A stretch of 64,000 bases of DNA from JAWLHU01 sp041690255 (GTDB lineage: Bacteria > Bacillota > Sulfobacillia > Symbiobacteriales > Symbiobacteriaceae): contig JAWLHU010000009.1 of NCBI GenBank assembly GCA_041690255.1, positions 186,001 through 250,000 of the forward strand, read 5' to 3'. The position numbers were made by a program, and so were the translations under genes. The notes below the pieces were generated by a model. It did not search any database. It was not told where the DNA came from and saw only the letters and a list, made by a program, of their open reading frames with translations. Positions 43,402-51,880 of this stretch are shown in pieces; the stretch's first letter is position 1; every line of letters begins with the position of its first letter.

Positions 43402-44369
43402 GGCTTCGCCTCCTCTCGGGTCCGGGCGAAAGCCATGCCGACGGGCGAAAGGGAGAGGCCCAACCGATCGGCCACGGCAAGGTCTACGATCAGCTCGGGA
43501 TTGTCAGGCGTCTCGACCGGGATCTTCCCGGGGGGCTCGCCTTGCAGGATCTTCGCGATGAAGCGGGCTGACTGCCTGCCCTGGTCCCGCATGGAAACGC
43601 CGTAGGCAGCCAGAAGGCCGGCCCTCCCCTCCATATCCAGCGGCCCGATCACCGGCAGATGCAGCCGCTCCAACTCCTGGCCGATCGGGTGCGCCCCTGA
43701 CTCCAGCACAAAGGCGGGGAGCAGCAGGGCAGCGTCGTAATCGCCGGGTGCGATGGCCTTCAGGCCGGTCAGTGCCTGCTCCGTGGACTCGGTGGGCAAT
43801 GGGGTGATGCTCAGACCGAGCTGGGCAGCCGCATGCTGGGTCACCTCCAGGGCGTGCTGGCCGGGGATCACCAGCGGGTCATAGAGCAGGAGGACACGCC
43901 TCGTTCCCGGCAGGAGCTTGGTGAGAAGCTCCAACCGCTTCGCCGAGAGTTCGGCGTGCTGGTTATCCAACCCGGTGATCAGCCCGCCAGGCTTGGTGAA
44001 GGACTCCACGAGGTTCGAGCGGACCGTGGAGGCAACACCCATCATCACAACCGGGATAGTCAGGTTCTCGGACCGGCTCAGTGCGACCGCCTCAACGCCA
44101 CCACCGGCGACGATGATGGTCGGGTTGCTTGCGATCGCCTGGCTCGCCATGAGTGGGAGCGCACTGCGATCACCCTTTGCCGAGTACACATCGATCTGCA
44201 GGCTGTCGGGGGGATAGCCCAGGGCGGTGAGGCCTTCACGCAGCCCGTCGACCTTGGGCATGCGGACATCGTCGGACAGGAGAATGGCAAGGACCGGCAG
44301 GGTGGGGGCATCGGCTCCACACCCTCCCAGGAGGAAGACGAACAGAAGGAGAGGGACGAGCCGGCGCAT
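43398..44369 (-). CDS. ABC-type substrate-binding lipoprotein (sensor component)
   Basis: A 323-residue lipoprotein with lipobox FVFLLGGC and a two-domain periplasmic-binding fold of the TrpX/DUF534 type (segments NPTIIVAGGGVEAVALS, GLITGLDNQHAELSAKRLEL). It overlaps the start of the kinase gene and no transporter is encoded with it. It therefore probably binds a small molecule and presents it to the kinase rather than delivering it for uptake. The ligand is unknown. Confidence 0.85.
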   Translation of the reverse strand: MRRLVPLLLFVFLLGGCGADAPTLPVLAILLSDDVRMPKVDGLREGLTALGYPPDSLQIDVYSAKGDRSALPLMASQAIASNPTIIVAGGGVEAVALSRSENLTIPVVMMGVASTVRSNLVESFTKPGGLITGLDNQHAELSAKRLELLTKLLPGTRRVLLLYDPLVIPGQHALEVTQHAAAQLGLSITPLPTESTEQALTGLKAIAPGDYDAALLLPAFVLESGAHPIGQELERLHLPVIGPLDMEGRAGLLAAYGVSMRDQGRQSARFIAKILQGEPPGKIPVETPDNPELIVDLAVADRLGLSLSPVGMAFARTREEAKP

Positions 44370-44575
44370 GCGATCACCTCCGAGGGAGAAGAGAACGATC
44401 TGATCTCAGTCTAGCGAAGCGTGATCGCAATCACTATGACACCAATGCACCCACTGAATCAGGTCCTCGGCGGATTTTTCGCGTTTGATGGCAATGAGGG
44501 TGAAGGGTTCGTGCGAAAGGCTGACGTCCAACTGGACAACGAAGGATCCGTGACCGCGTGGAAGGAGATGTCATC

Positions 44576-45877
44576 ATGGAAGAGAACGAAAAGCGGCAGC
44601 CCGACCAGCCCGAGGAGCAGGCCCAGCCCAAGGAGCAGGCCCAGCCCGAGGAGCAGGCCCAGCCCGAGGAGCAGGCCCGGCCGGAGGGCGATCAGGTCCA
44701 GCCGTTCCATTCCCCTGCCCCACCCCCCTACCAAGCCTCCACTCCCCCGCCGGCCTTCGGTGCGAAGCCCGCACCGCCCCCCTACCAGGCGCCTTCAGCA
44801 CCGCCCGAGGCCATGCAGCCTCAGGCCACGCAGCCGCCGATCATGCAGCCGCCGATCATGCAGCCGGCCCCTCCCCCTCAGACCGCCTACCAGCAAGCAC
44901 AGACGGGTTCCACACAGCAGCCTCCCCTGGACCACTACCCGCCGCAGCCTCAGGCTCCCCAGTCCCCCCGCCGCCGCAGCTTCGTCGGCCCGCTGATCCT
45001 GATCTTCCTGGGAATCGTGTTCCTTCTGAACAACCTTGGCCTGATCACCTGGTCGATCTGGGAGATCCTCTGGCGCTTCTGGCCGGTCTGGCTGATCGCC
45101 CTCGGGGCCGACATGCTCCTGGGCCGCCGCGGCCGCTGGGGCGGCATTGCGGTCCTGGCGATCCTCCTGACCCTCTTCGGCGGGATCTTCTATTATGTCG
45201 GGGTCTGGGGCCAGCCTACGGCCTCCTGGCAGGCGACCGGTGATACCAGGAATCTGAACCAGTCGCTTGAGGGTGCCCGTGAGGCCCGGGTCCAGATCAA
45301 CGCCGGCGTCTCGCAGTTCTATCTACGGGGTGGTACCGACAGCGATTCCCTGGTTCAGGGCGAGGTCAACCCGGTAACTGGTGAGCGGATCAACGAGACC
45401 TACCGGACGAGTGGCAGCACCGGTTACTATAACCTCTCCAGCCAGTTCCAGGGCGTCAACTTCCCCTTCATTAACACCGACCGGAGCGGCTCCTGGAATC
45501 TGGCGCTCAGCGAGCGGGTCCCAATCGCCCTGACGATCGAGTCCGGCGTGGGCAGAGCGCAGATCGACCTCTCCACCCTGGAACTGACCGATCTGCGGAT
45601 TAACGCAGGCGTCGGTGAGACGACCGTGATCATCCCCGCTCAAGGCGATTTCCGGGGCCGGATCACCAGCGGGGTTGGCCAGACTACGATTCGGATACCG
45701 GCGACCATGGCGGCCCGGGTCCGGGTCACCACCGGGCTCGGCGGGATCAGCGTGCGTGGCAACTTCGAGAATGACGGCAACACTTACGTGACCCCGGGGT
45801 ATGACCAGGCGGAGAACCGGGTCGACCTGACCGTCGAGGGCGGCGTGGGCGCCATCCGGCTGGAGAGCGTCCGATAA
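44576..45877 (+). CDS. LiaF-like membrane protein with Pro/Gln-rich N-terminus
   Basis: A 433-residue protein. The first 125 residues are disordered and rich in Pro, Gln and Glu, with four EEQAQP-type repeats. Then come three to four transmembrane helices (GPLILIFLGIVFLLNNLGLI, WLIALGADMLLGRRG). The C-terminal part is a beta-strand-rich domain like that of LiaF and DUF2154 proteins (RINAGVGETTVIIPAQGDFR). LiaF proteins repress envelope-stress two-component systems; no LiaRS pair is adjacent. The start at 44576 follows AAGGAG by 9 bases. Confidence 0.8.
   Translation: MEENEKRQPDQPEEQAQPKEQAQPEEQAQPEEQARPEGDQVQPFHSPAPPPYQASTPPPAFGAKPAPPPYQAPSAPPEAMQPQATQPPIMQPPIMQPAPPPQTAYQQAQTGSTQQPPLDHYPPQPQAPQSPRRRSFVGPLILIFLGIVFLLNNLGLITWSIWEILWRFWPVWLIALGADMLLGRRGRWGGIAVLAILLTLFGGIFYYVGVWGQPTASWQATGDTRNLNQSLEGAREARVQINAGVSQFYLRGGTDSDSLVQGEVNPVTGERINETYRTSGSTGYYNLSSQFQGVNFPFINTDRSGSWNLALSERVPIALTIESGVGRAQIDLSTLELTDLRINAGVGETTVIIPAQGDFRGRITSGVGQTTIRIPATMAARVRVTTGLGGISVRGNFENDGNTYVTPGYDQAENRVDLTVEGGVGAIRLESVR
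44612..44683. repeat. 18-bp tandem repeat in the LiaF-like gene
   Basis: Four copies of an 18-bp unit (the last degenerate) encoding the hexapeptide EEQAQP or a variant. The frame is preserved whatever the copy number. Confidence 0.92.
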
Positions 45878-45952
45878 CACCACTGGACAAACCACGCCTC
45901 ACGGGCTAATATGGCCTTTGTGCCTATTTGACATAAGGAGGCTGTTCAGGCC

Positions 45953-46828
45953 GTGAAGCGAATCTTCCCCTACGTGCAGATCACCGCCGGTACAGTCATC
46001 GCTGCGCTGGCGGTCAATCTCTTTCTCATGCCAAACCAGTTGGCCTCAGGCGGACTGGGCGGACTTCTCCTGATCCTTCATTACTTGTGGGAGATCCCAA
46101 TGGGCTCGACCTACTTCCTGGTCAACATACCGGCGATCTACCTGCTCTACCGGATCTACGGCTGGCAGGGACTGGCCCGTACGATCTGGGGGATCGCCGC
46201 CTTCTCGCTCTTCCTCGATCTGACCGAGCCACTCAGCATCTATGCCCCGACCACCAATCCGCTGCTGGCTGCGATCTACGCCGGCCTGCTTGTCGGGCTT
46301 GGTCTGGGGCTGACTCTGATCGTCGGCGGCTCCACCGGCGGCACCTCGACCGTTGCACAGGCTGTACGCCACTACACAGGTATGGACGCGTCCCGCTTCC
46401 TCTTCCTGACCGATCTCCTGATCCTCGCTTTCGGCGCCGTAGTGCTCAACCTGGAGGCGGTCCTCTACGGGTTGCTCGTCACCTTCATCATGGCCCGGGT
46501 AATCCAGGCGGTTCAGGAGGGCCTCAACACCTCGCGGTGCCTGATGATCATTTCCGAGCATCCGGACGATGTCAGCCAGGCGATCATGCATGAGGTGCGG
46601 CGGGGTGTCACCCGGCTGGACGGCACCGGCGAGTACTCCCGCCAGCGGCGCCCGGTGCTCATGTGCGTCGTGCGCGAGTCCGAGGTGGTCCGGATCAAAC
46701 GGCTTGTCCTGCAGACCGATCCCGAGGCCTTCGTGCTGATCACCGATGCCCGCGAGGTGAACGGTCGGGGCTTCACCCTGGAGACCGACATCCGCCCGAT
46801 CCCCTTCTGGAGCCAGTCCGGGCACTAA
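45953..46828 (+). CDS. YitT family membrane protein
   Basis: A 291-residue protein with about six helices (DUF161) followed by a cytoplasmic DUF2179 domain (near residues 200-285, including RRPVLMCVVRESEVVRIKRL). The conserved NLFLMPNQLASGGLGGLLLI and IVGGSTGGTSTVAQAV motifs identify the family, whose members are poorly understood membrane proteins. The GTG at 45953 follows AGGAGG by 11 bases. The nearby UPF0316 protein also carries a DUF2179 domain. Confidence 0.9.
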   Translation: MKRIFPYVQITAGTVIAALAVNLFLMPNQLASGGLGGLLLILHYLWEIPMGSTYFLVNIPAIYLLYRIYGWQGLARTIWGIAAFSLFLDLTEPLSIYAPTTNPLLAAIYAGLLVGLGLGLTLIVGGSTGGTSTVAQAVRHYTGMDASRFLFLTDLLILAFGAVVLNLEAVLYGLLVTFIMARVIQAVQEGLNTSRCLMIISEHPDDVSQAIMHEVRRGVTRLDGTGEYSRQRRPVLMCVVRESEVVRIKRLVLQTDPEAFVLITDAREVNGRGFTLETDIRPIPFWSQSGH

Positions 46829-46832
46829 TAAA

Positions 46833-46858
46833 GGAGACCAGCCAAACGGCTGGTCTCT
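46833..46858. terminator. Bidirectional terminator between yitT-like and pyrophosphatase genes
   Basis: A perfect 10-11-bp stem, GGAGACCAGCC with its complement and a 4-base loop; TTCCCTTTTT follows on the plus strand. Confidence 0.85.
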
Positions 46859-46865
46859 TCCCTTT

Positions 46866-47339
46866 TTATCGCACCCGGCTCCGCTCGATCACCGCTTCGG
46901 CCTCGTCCGCATCGCCCCACCCCTCGACCTCCACGTTCTTACCCTCCAGCTCCTTGTAGGCCTTGAAGAAGTACTCAATCTCCTTCAGGCGATGGGGAGC
47001 CACCTCGCTGAGGGTGCTGACCTGGCTCAGTCGCGGATCGTTGGTCGGAACGGCGATGATCTTCGTGTCCTCACCCTTTTCGTCGTAGGTCTTCAGGCAG
47101 CCGATCACCCTGCCGCTGACGACGCACCCGGGGAAGGTTGGGTTGGTGACCAGGACCAAGGCATCCAGGGGACGCCCATCCTTCGCCATGGTCTCCACAA
47201 CAATGCCATAGTCCGAGGGATAGTGGATCGACGAATGCAGGACCCGGTCGAGCCGGGCCCGGCCGCGGGACTGGTCCCAAACATACTTGTTCTGGCTGCC
47301 CTTGGGAATCTCCACGAGAATATCAACGATCTTGCTCAA
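46866..47339 (-). CDS. ppa: Family I inorganic pyrophosphatase
   Basis: A 157-residue cytosolic enzyme that hydrolyses pyrophosphate. It has VEIPKGSQNKYVWD at the start, the metal site KDGRPLDALVLV and DEKGEDTKIIAVPTNDPR. The usual signature reads DGDPLD; here the middle Asp is Arg, a variation that may matter for metal binding. The start is TTG at 47339, 7 bases after AGGAGGG, which gives the family's normal N-terminus; a frame extending to 47471 has no support. Confidence 0.93.
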   Translation of the reverse strand: MSKIVDILVEIPKGSQNKYVWDQSRGRARLDRVLHSSIHYPSDYGIVVETMAKDGRPLDALVLVTNPTFPGCVVSGRVIGCLKTYDEKGEDTKIIAVPTNDPRLSQVSTLSEVAPHRLKEIEYFFKAYKELEGKNVEVEGWGDADEAEAVIERSRVR

Positions 47340-47385
47340 ACAAGCACCCTCCTGAATCAGGTTCAAATCGCCTTGCGGGAAGCGA

Positions 47386-47889
47386 TTAGCGCAGGTACTT
47401 CTGCAGGAAGCCACCCTTGTACCAGGTCGGCTCCAACTGCACAACGAAGGCGTTCGGATCTGCCTTCTCAATCAGATCGGAGACCTTACTGCCCAGCTTG
47501 CGCCGGGCCACAACGAAGAGCACTTCGCGCTCACCCATGCGCCCTTCGCCCCGCCAGTTGGTCACGCCCAGCCCCTTCTCCCGGAGCACCGGCGCCATCT
47601 CGCCCACCTTGGTGGTGATCACCTGGTAGAGCGTGTAGCCCAGAGCGAGCTTCTCCTCGATCTTGCTCCCGATCAGGGAGCCGACGGCGTAGCCCAGGGC
47701 GTAGACCATGATCTTGTATGGGTTGGAGAGTTGGGTGACAACAAGGCCCAGTGCATAGACGTACAGGATCACCTCAAAGAAGCTGATCGCCGCCGCCAGC
47801 AGCCGTCCACCCTTGACCAGGATGATCCATCTCACCGTGGTGATGGAGACGTACGTAGCCTGTGCCAGGAAGATGATGAGAAAGTCCAG
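47386..47889 (-). CDS. UPF0316/DUF2179 membrane protein with CTG start
   Basis: A 167-residue protein with three N-terminal helices and a DUF2179 C-terminal domain (VLFVVARRKLGSKVSDLIEK). The conserved family N-terminus, DFLIIFLAQATYVSITTVRW, lies upstream of the first standard start (GTG at 47835). The frame is closed by TAG immediately before a CTG at 47889, and AGGAGGT lies 9 bases before that CTG, so initiation at CTG is likely. Family members are poorly characterised. Confidence 0.85.
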   Translation of the reverse strand: MDFLIIFLAQATYVSITTVRWIILVKGGRLLAAAISFFEVILYVYALGLVVTQLSNPYKIMVYALGYAVGSLIGSKIEEKLALGYTLYQVITTKVGEMAPVLREKGLGVTNWRGEGRMGEREVLFVVARRKLGSKVSDLIEKADPNAFVVQLEPTWYKGGFLQKYLR

Positions 47890-48009
47890 CTATGAGCACC
47901 TCCTCCCCGTGATCACTTCGCCGTGAATGAGGTGAATCCTGTCTAGGATACCCACGGCCATCGCCAGATTGGAGAGAGCCCCCCCTCTGGCCGGAGTCGG
48001 GACATAGAA

Positions 48010-48034
48010 AAGGCCCGCCACTCTCTGGCGAGCC
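48010..48034 (-). terminator. Terminator after the small membrane protein gene
   Basis: A 9-bp stem with one G-U pair, followed on the minus strand by TTTTCT. Confidence 0.75.
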
Positions 48035-48062
48035 CCATTCTCTACGACCGGCGATGGACCTG

Positions 48063-48341
48063 CTATTGACCGGCTGTGCGGGCGATGACCCGCAGCTCCC
48101 GGCGTTGCCGCAGCCGATGGATGACGGTGCCAGCCACGGCGCCCAGGAGGGCCGTGACAACGTGCAGCATAAGAAGGAGGATGATGACGTTGGCAGACTT
48201 GGAGAAGTAGCGAATGGTGTAAGCCGCATTGAACCATCCACCGTCAATGGCCAGGATCGTCAGCAGGAAGACCTCAAAGAGCGGCATACCGAGGGCCAGA
48301 CCCACGCCGGCGCCGATCAATGCGGAGCGATTCTTCTTCAT
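48063..48341 (-). CDS. Small two-helix membrane protein, unknown
   Basis: A 92-residue protein with two hydrophobic helices (about residues 8-32 and 45-68, including VIILLLMLHVVTALLGAVAG) and a basic C-terminus. No family is recognised. The ATG at 48341 lies 8 bases after GGGAGG; the frame extends to 48389 without support. It stands between the respiratory genes and the UPF0316 gene on the same strand. Confidence 0.65.
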   Translation of the reverse strand: MKKNRSALIGAGVGLALGMPLFEVFLLTILAIDGGWFNAAYTIRYFSKSANVIILLLMLHVVTALLGAVAGTVIHRLRQRRELRVIARTAGQ

Positions 48342-48427
48342 AATCGAATGCCTCCCACTTCGCTCTGATTCCGATCCGGGACCGCTCACTCTCAGCCTAC
48401 GCGCTCCCCTCCCCTCCTGTGTGTTGC

Positions 48428-48856
48428 CTAACTCCCGTACGGGAAATGGAGCAGCCCGTAGACCAGCACGCCGGTGAACGAGACGTAGACCCAGATCGGG
48501 TAGGTGATCCGAGCGATCGCCCGATGCTGGGCGAAGCTCCCCTTCAGCGCCCGATAGAGGACGACCAGGACCATGGGCGCCTGCACCATGGCCAGCCCGA
48601 CGTGACTGATCAGGATCGCAAAATAGATATACTTGACCACCAGAGGCCCCTGGAACGGGGTGAGCCCACCCAGAGCAAGCCGGGTGAGATAGAGGATCAG
48701 AAAGAGGCTGGCCAGCCCGGTGGCGATCAGCATATCCCGCTTGTGCCCCAGTTCATCGCCCTTGCGGATCAACCGGACACCGTGGAGGATGAAGAGTCCG
48801 CTCGTTGAGATCAGAACAGCGTTGATGGTCGGCATGATAGATAGGATCTGGTCCAT
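48428..48856 (-). CDS. DUF420 membrane protein (CtaM/YozB-like)
   Basis: A 142-residue protein with four helices and conserved histidines (LFILHGVRLIRKGDELGHKR, and ILISHVG). DUF420 proteins occur beside heme-copper oxidase genes, and the staphylococcal member CtaM is needed for maturation of an aa3-type oxidase. The ATG at 48856 lies 6 bases after AAAGGAGG. It follows the CtaA-CtaB fusion gene on the same strand, which supports a role in oxidase assembly. Confidence 0.85.
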   Translation of the reverse strand: MDQILSIMPTINAVLISTSGLFILHGVRLIRKGDELGHKRDMLIATGLASLFLILYLTRLALGGLTPFQGPLVVKYIYFAILISHVGLAMVQAPMVLVVLYRALKGSFAQHRAIARITYPIWVYVSFTGVLVYGLLHFPYGS

Positions 48857-48887
48857 GGGGTACCTCCTTTGAACATGGGAAGGCGAC

Positions 48888-50579
48888 TTAAAGGGAACGG
48901 ACATCCAGGGTCATGGCCAGGAAGATGAAGGCCAGGTAGAGGAGCGACCAGCCGAAGGTCCGATGGGCCCAGGTCAGCTTCGGCATCCGCTCCCGCAGGA
49001 GGGCGACGGAAGCGAAGACCATCATGCCACCGAGAATGGCAGAGACCCAGAGGTAGATCTCCCCCACCGTACCCGTCCAGTAGAGCAGCATACCTGTCGG
49101 GATCAGGCCGATCGAGTAGAGCAGGATCTGCCACTTGCTGTGGATCTCCCCCTTCACCACCGGCAGCATGGGGACCCCTGCCCGGGCGTAGTCCTCGCCC
49201 CGGAAGAGCGCCAGCGCCCAGAAGTGCGGCGGCGTCCAGACGAAGACGATCAGGAACATGATCACCGCCGCCCAACCGACCTCCCCGGTCACCGCCGCCC
49301 ATCCCACCAGGGGTGGAACAGCGCCGGCGGCTCCACCGATCACGATGTTCTGCGAGGTGTTCCGCTTCAACCACATCGTGTAGATGACGGTGTAGAAGAT
49401 GTAGCCACCCAGGGAGAGCGCAGCGGTGAGCAGGTTGACCGCCGCTGCCAGCAGCAGGAAGGAGAGGGCCCCCATGAGGATGCCGAAGGCGAGGACCTGT
49501 TCCCCGGTCAGCTTCCCGGCGGGGATCGGCCGCTTCTTCGTCCGGGTCATGATCGCATCGATATCCTGGTCATACCACATGTTGACGGCGTTCGCACCGC
49601 CACAGGACATGCCCAGACCGATCAGCGTGACCACCGTCAGGGCGACCGGGGGCATGCCGCCGTTGGCCACCCACATCCCGGCGAAACCGGTGATCAGCAG
49701 GAGCAACAGAATCCGCGGCTTGGTCAGCATGAAGTACTCCCGGGCCACCTGGCCGATGGGCCGGACGGCGGGAAGCACATCGACCTCCGCACCGGAGATC
49801 GCCGGCAGGGAAGGAGCATAGTAGCCAACGACCGCCAGGACGACCAGTACCCCCATGAAGGCCGTAGCGGTCACCAGATGCCATACAGATGAGAGCGCCC
49901 CGAGGGTTCCCAGGGCCGACTGCGCACCGAGGGCCACCTGTGTGCCAAAGAGGACGATCGCCGAGCCGGCGAGGACCAGCAGAATCGGGCGCCGCCCGTG
50001 GCGGCGTGCGACGAAGAAGGCCGTGTAGAGCAGGAAGAGGCCGGCGAGGGCCGCAGCGAACCGGTGCGCCAGGTGGGCGAAGACCACCGGTTCCAGCCCG
50101 GCAGGTGTGCTCCCTGTACAGAGCGGCCAGGTGGCGCAGGCCGATGCGGCGCCCAGCCCCTTCAGATAGCCGCCCAGCACGATCACGAGATAGGTGGCCA
50201 GCGCCGCGTAGAGCGGCACCTGCCATTGGGAGCGGAACATGAGCAGGCGGGAAGGGTTTGGATTGACCCTCACCCCGTACGCCATGGCTGTCAACCAGAT
50301 CGACAGGATCGCCAGTGCGACGCCGGCGGGAGCGGTATACTGGGCCGCGGCGGCTGCAGCCAGGAGCAGACCGCCCAGCATTCCCAGCCCGAGAGCCGGG
50401 CGACGGGTAAAGAGGTAGCGCCCCTCGGCCACCACCGCCAGCCCGATCAGGAGACCCGCCAGGAGGACCAGCACCTGTGTGGCCAGTCTCCCGCCGGGTA
50501 TGCCCCCGGAAAGTACAGCGGTAAACGCGTGAAGTGCGGCCAAGAAGAGCAGGAGAAGAGCCCGATCTCTGCGTAGCAT
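48888..50579 (-). CDS. Heme A synthase-heme O synthase fusion (CtaA-CtaB)
   Basis: A 563-residue membrane protein in which two normally separate enzymes are joined. Residues about 1-265 are CtaA-like (Cox15), with paired histidines in FAHLAHRFAAALAG and VWHLVTATAF. Residues about 275-560 are CtaB-like prenyltransferase with NMWYDQDIDAIMTRTKKRPI and FLIVFVWTPPHFWALAL. CtaB adds farnesyl to heme B to make heme O, and CtaA oxidises it to heme A, so the fusion joins consecutive steps. The ATG at 50579 follows GGGAGG. It supplies heme A for the oxidase encoded 5 kb away. Confidence 0.93.
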   Translation of the reverse strand: MLRRDRALLLLFLAALHAFTAVLSGGIPGGRLATQVLVLLAGLLIGLAVVAEGRYLFTRRPALGLGMLGGLLLAAAAAAQYTAPAGVALAILSIWLTAMAYGVRVNPNPSRLLMFRSQWQVPLYAALATYLVIVLGGYLKGLGAASACATWPLCTGSTPAGLEPVVFAHLAHRFAAALAGLFLLYTAFFVARRHGRRPILLVLAGSAIVLFGTQVALGAQSALGTLGALSSVWHLVTATAFMGVLVVLAVVGYYAPSLPAISGAEVDVLPAVRPIGQVAREYFMLTKPRILLLLLITGFAGMWVANGGMPPVALTVVTLIGLGMSCGGANAVNMWYDQDIDAIMTRTKKRPIPAGKLTGEQVLAFGILMGALSFLLLAAAVNLLTAALSLGGYIFYTVIYTMWLKRNTSQNIVIGGAAGAVPPLVGWAAVTGEVGWAAVIMFLIVFVWTPPHFWALALFRGEDYARAGVPMLPVVKGEIHSKWQILLYSIGLIPTGMLLYWTGTVGEIYLWVSAILGGMMVFASVALLRERMPKLTWAHRTFGWSLLYLAFIFLAMTLDVRSL

Positions 50580-50790
50580 CCCCGTGATTCCTCCCGGAAT
50601 TCTCAATTCGTGAAAAGAGACGATTTATCCGGCTGAGCCCTATGAGTTGGACATCGCCCCAGCGGATTCCTTCCCCATCCGTGAAGTTGGCGATAAACTA
50701 ATCGAATATATTATCGAACCCGAAGCGAGATGCAGGTATTCGGGCGGACAGAACGAATTGAATGGCCTGTCAAATGAGGGGGTAGAACCG

Positions 50791-51459
50791 ATGACTCGCC
50801 AGGCTTCTGTTCCGCGTTGGGTCTCAGCCGGCATCGCTGTCTCCCTTGCCGTGACGGTGATCGCCGCGGTCTTCCTGCTCCTGCTTTCCGCAGACCGCAC
50901 ATCCGCCACCGACCTGCCCGACCTGGCCACCATGCCCGCGTTTAAACTGACCGACCAGGCGAATCAGCCGGTCACAACGGCCGATGTGACGGGAAAGATC
51001 CTCCTCGTCAGCTTCATCTACACCAGTTGCCCGGATATCTGCCCCATGCTGACCGCACAGATGAAGGCGCTCCAGGAGGACCTCCGGGATGAGGGGCTCC
51101 TCGGGGAGGCCCAACTGCTCTCAATCAGTGTGGACCCGGAGGTCGATACCCCCGATGTACTGAGGGATTACGCCGCCGGCTACGGCGCCGATCCGAGCAC
51201 ATGGCGCTTCCTGACCGGTGAGCCTGACCATGTGCGCAAGGTGGTCGTGGAAGGCTTCCTTCTCGGTGTGCAGAGGACGCCGGCCTCCAACGTGCACGCC
51301 GGGCACGGGACCCAGGGGTCAACCCCGGACTACCGGATCGACCATAGCGGGCGGATCGCCCTGGTGGACCAGAGCGGGCGGATCCGGGCCTATTACGAGG
51401 GCACGGAGCTGGACCGGGCCCGTGTGATCGCCGATGTCCGCAGCCTGGCAGGGAGGTGA
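50791..51459 (+). CDS. Sco1/SenC-like copper chaperone
   Basis: A 222-residue membrane-anchored thioredoxin-fold protein. One N-terminal helix (about 12-35) is followed by the copper-binding SCPDICPM motif and a downstream His in YRIDHSGRIAL. Sco proteins deliver copper to the CuA site of oxidase subunit II. The ATG at 50791 follows GAGGGGG by 8 bases. It is divergent from the CtaA-CtaB gene and overlaps or abuts the DUF983 gene. Confidence 0.92.
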   Translation: MTRQASVPRWVSAGIAVSLAVTVIAAVFLLLLSADRTSATDLPDLATMPAFKLTDQANQPVTTADVTGKILLVSFIYTSCPDICPMLTAQMKALQEDLRDEGLLGEAQLLSISVDPEVDTPDVLRDYAAGYGADPSTWRFLTGEPDHVRKVVVEGFLLGVQRTPASNVHAGHGTQGSTPDYRIDHSGRIALVDQSGRIRAYYEGTELDRARVIADVRSLAGR

Positions 51460-51464
51460 TTCCC

Positions 51465-51830
51465 TTGCTCGGACCCATGCTGAGAGCCGCCTATGACGGT
51501 CTTCGCCTCCGCTGCCCCGCCTGCCGGACCGGGCAGATGGGGGCGGGACCGCTGGGCATAAAGGCGGAGTGCCCACACTGCGGTGCTGCCTTCGAGCCCG
51601 AGGAGGGCGATTTCCTCGGCGCCATGGTCGTGGCCTACGCGGTGACCGCCATGCTGATTGTCGTCGGCGTCTACCTGGTCGCAACCTTCACGGCGTGGAG
51701 CGCCCGGGCCCAGTTGATCCTCTGGTCGGTCTTCGGTACCCTCTTCCTGGTCCTGACCTACCGGAATATGAAGGGGGCCTGGGTCGGAATTCTCTACGCC
51801 ATGACCGGCTTACGCAAGGGCGGAAGGTGA
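51465..51830 (+). CDS. DUF983 membrane protein
   Basis: A 121-residue protein. The N-terminus has two CxxC pairs (RCPACRTGQM and AECPHCGAAF) like a zinc ribbon, then two transmembrane helices. DUF983 proteins are common near cytochrome oxidase genes; their role is not settled. The TTG at 51465 is likely the start because GGGAGGTGATT precedes it; the GTG at 51456 is part of that site. Confidence 0.85.
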   Translation: MLGPMLRAAYDGLRLRCPACRTGQMGAGPLGIKAECPHCGAAFEPEEGDFLGAMVVAYAVTAMLIVVGVYLVATFTAWSARAQLILWSVFGTLFLVLTYRNMKGAWVGILYAMTGLRKGGR

Positions 51831-51838
51831 ATGGAGCA

Positions 51839-51864
51839 GGGGCTGCACCGGTGGGTGCGGCCTC
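51839..51864 (+). terminator. Terminator after the sco-DUF983 unit
   Basis: An 11-bp stem with two G-T wobble pairs and a 4-base loop, followed by TTTCTGTT. Confidence 0.8.
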
Positions 51865-51880
51865 TTTCTGTTGCTCTCGC

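Noticed and set aside
50680..50725. CGATAA-N14-TTATCG inverted pair and AT-rich -10-like sequence between ctaA-ctaB and sco
   Set aside because: Likely promoter region, but no -35/-10 pair with correct spacing could be fixed for either strand.
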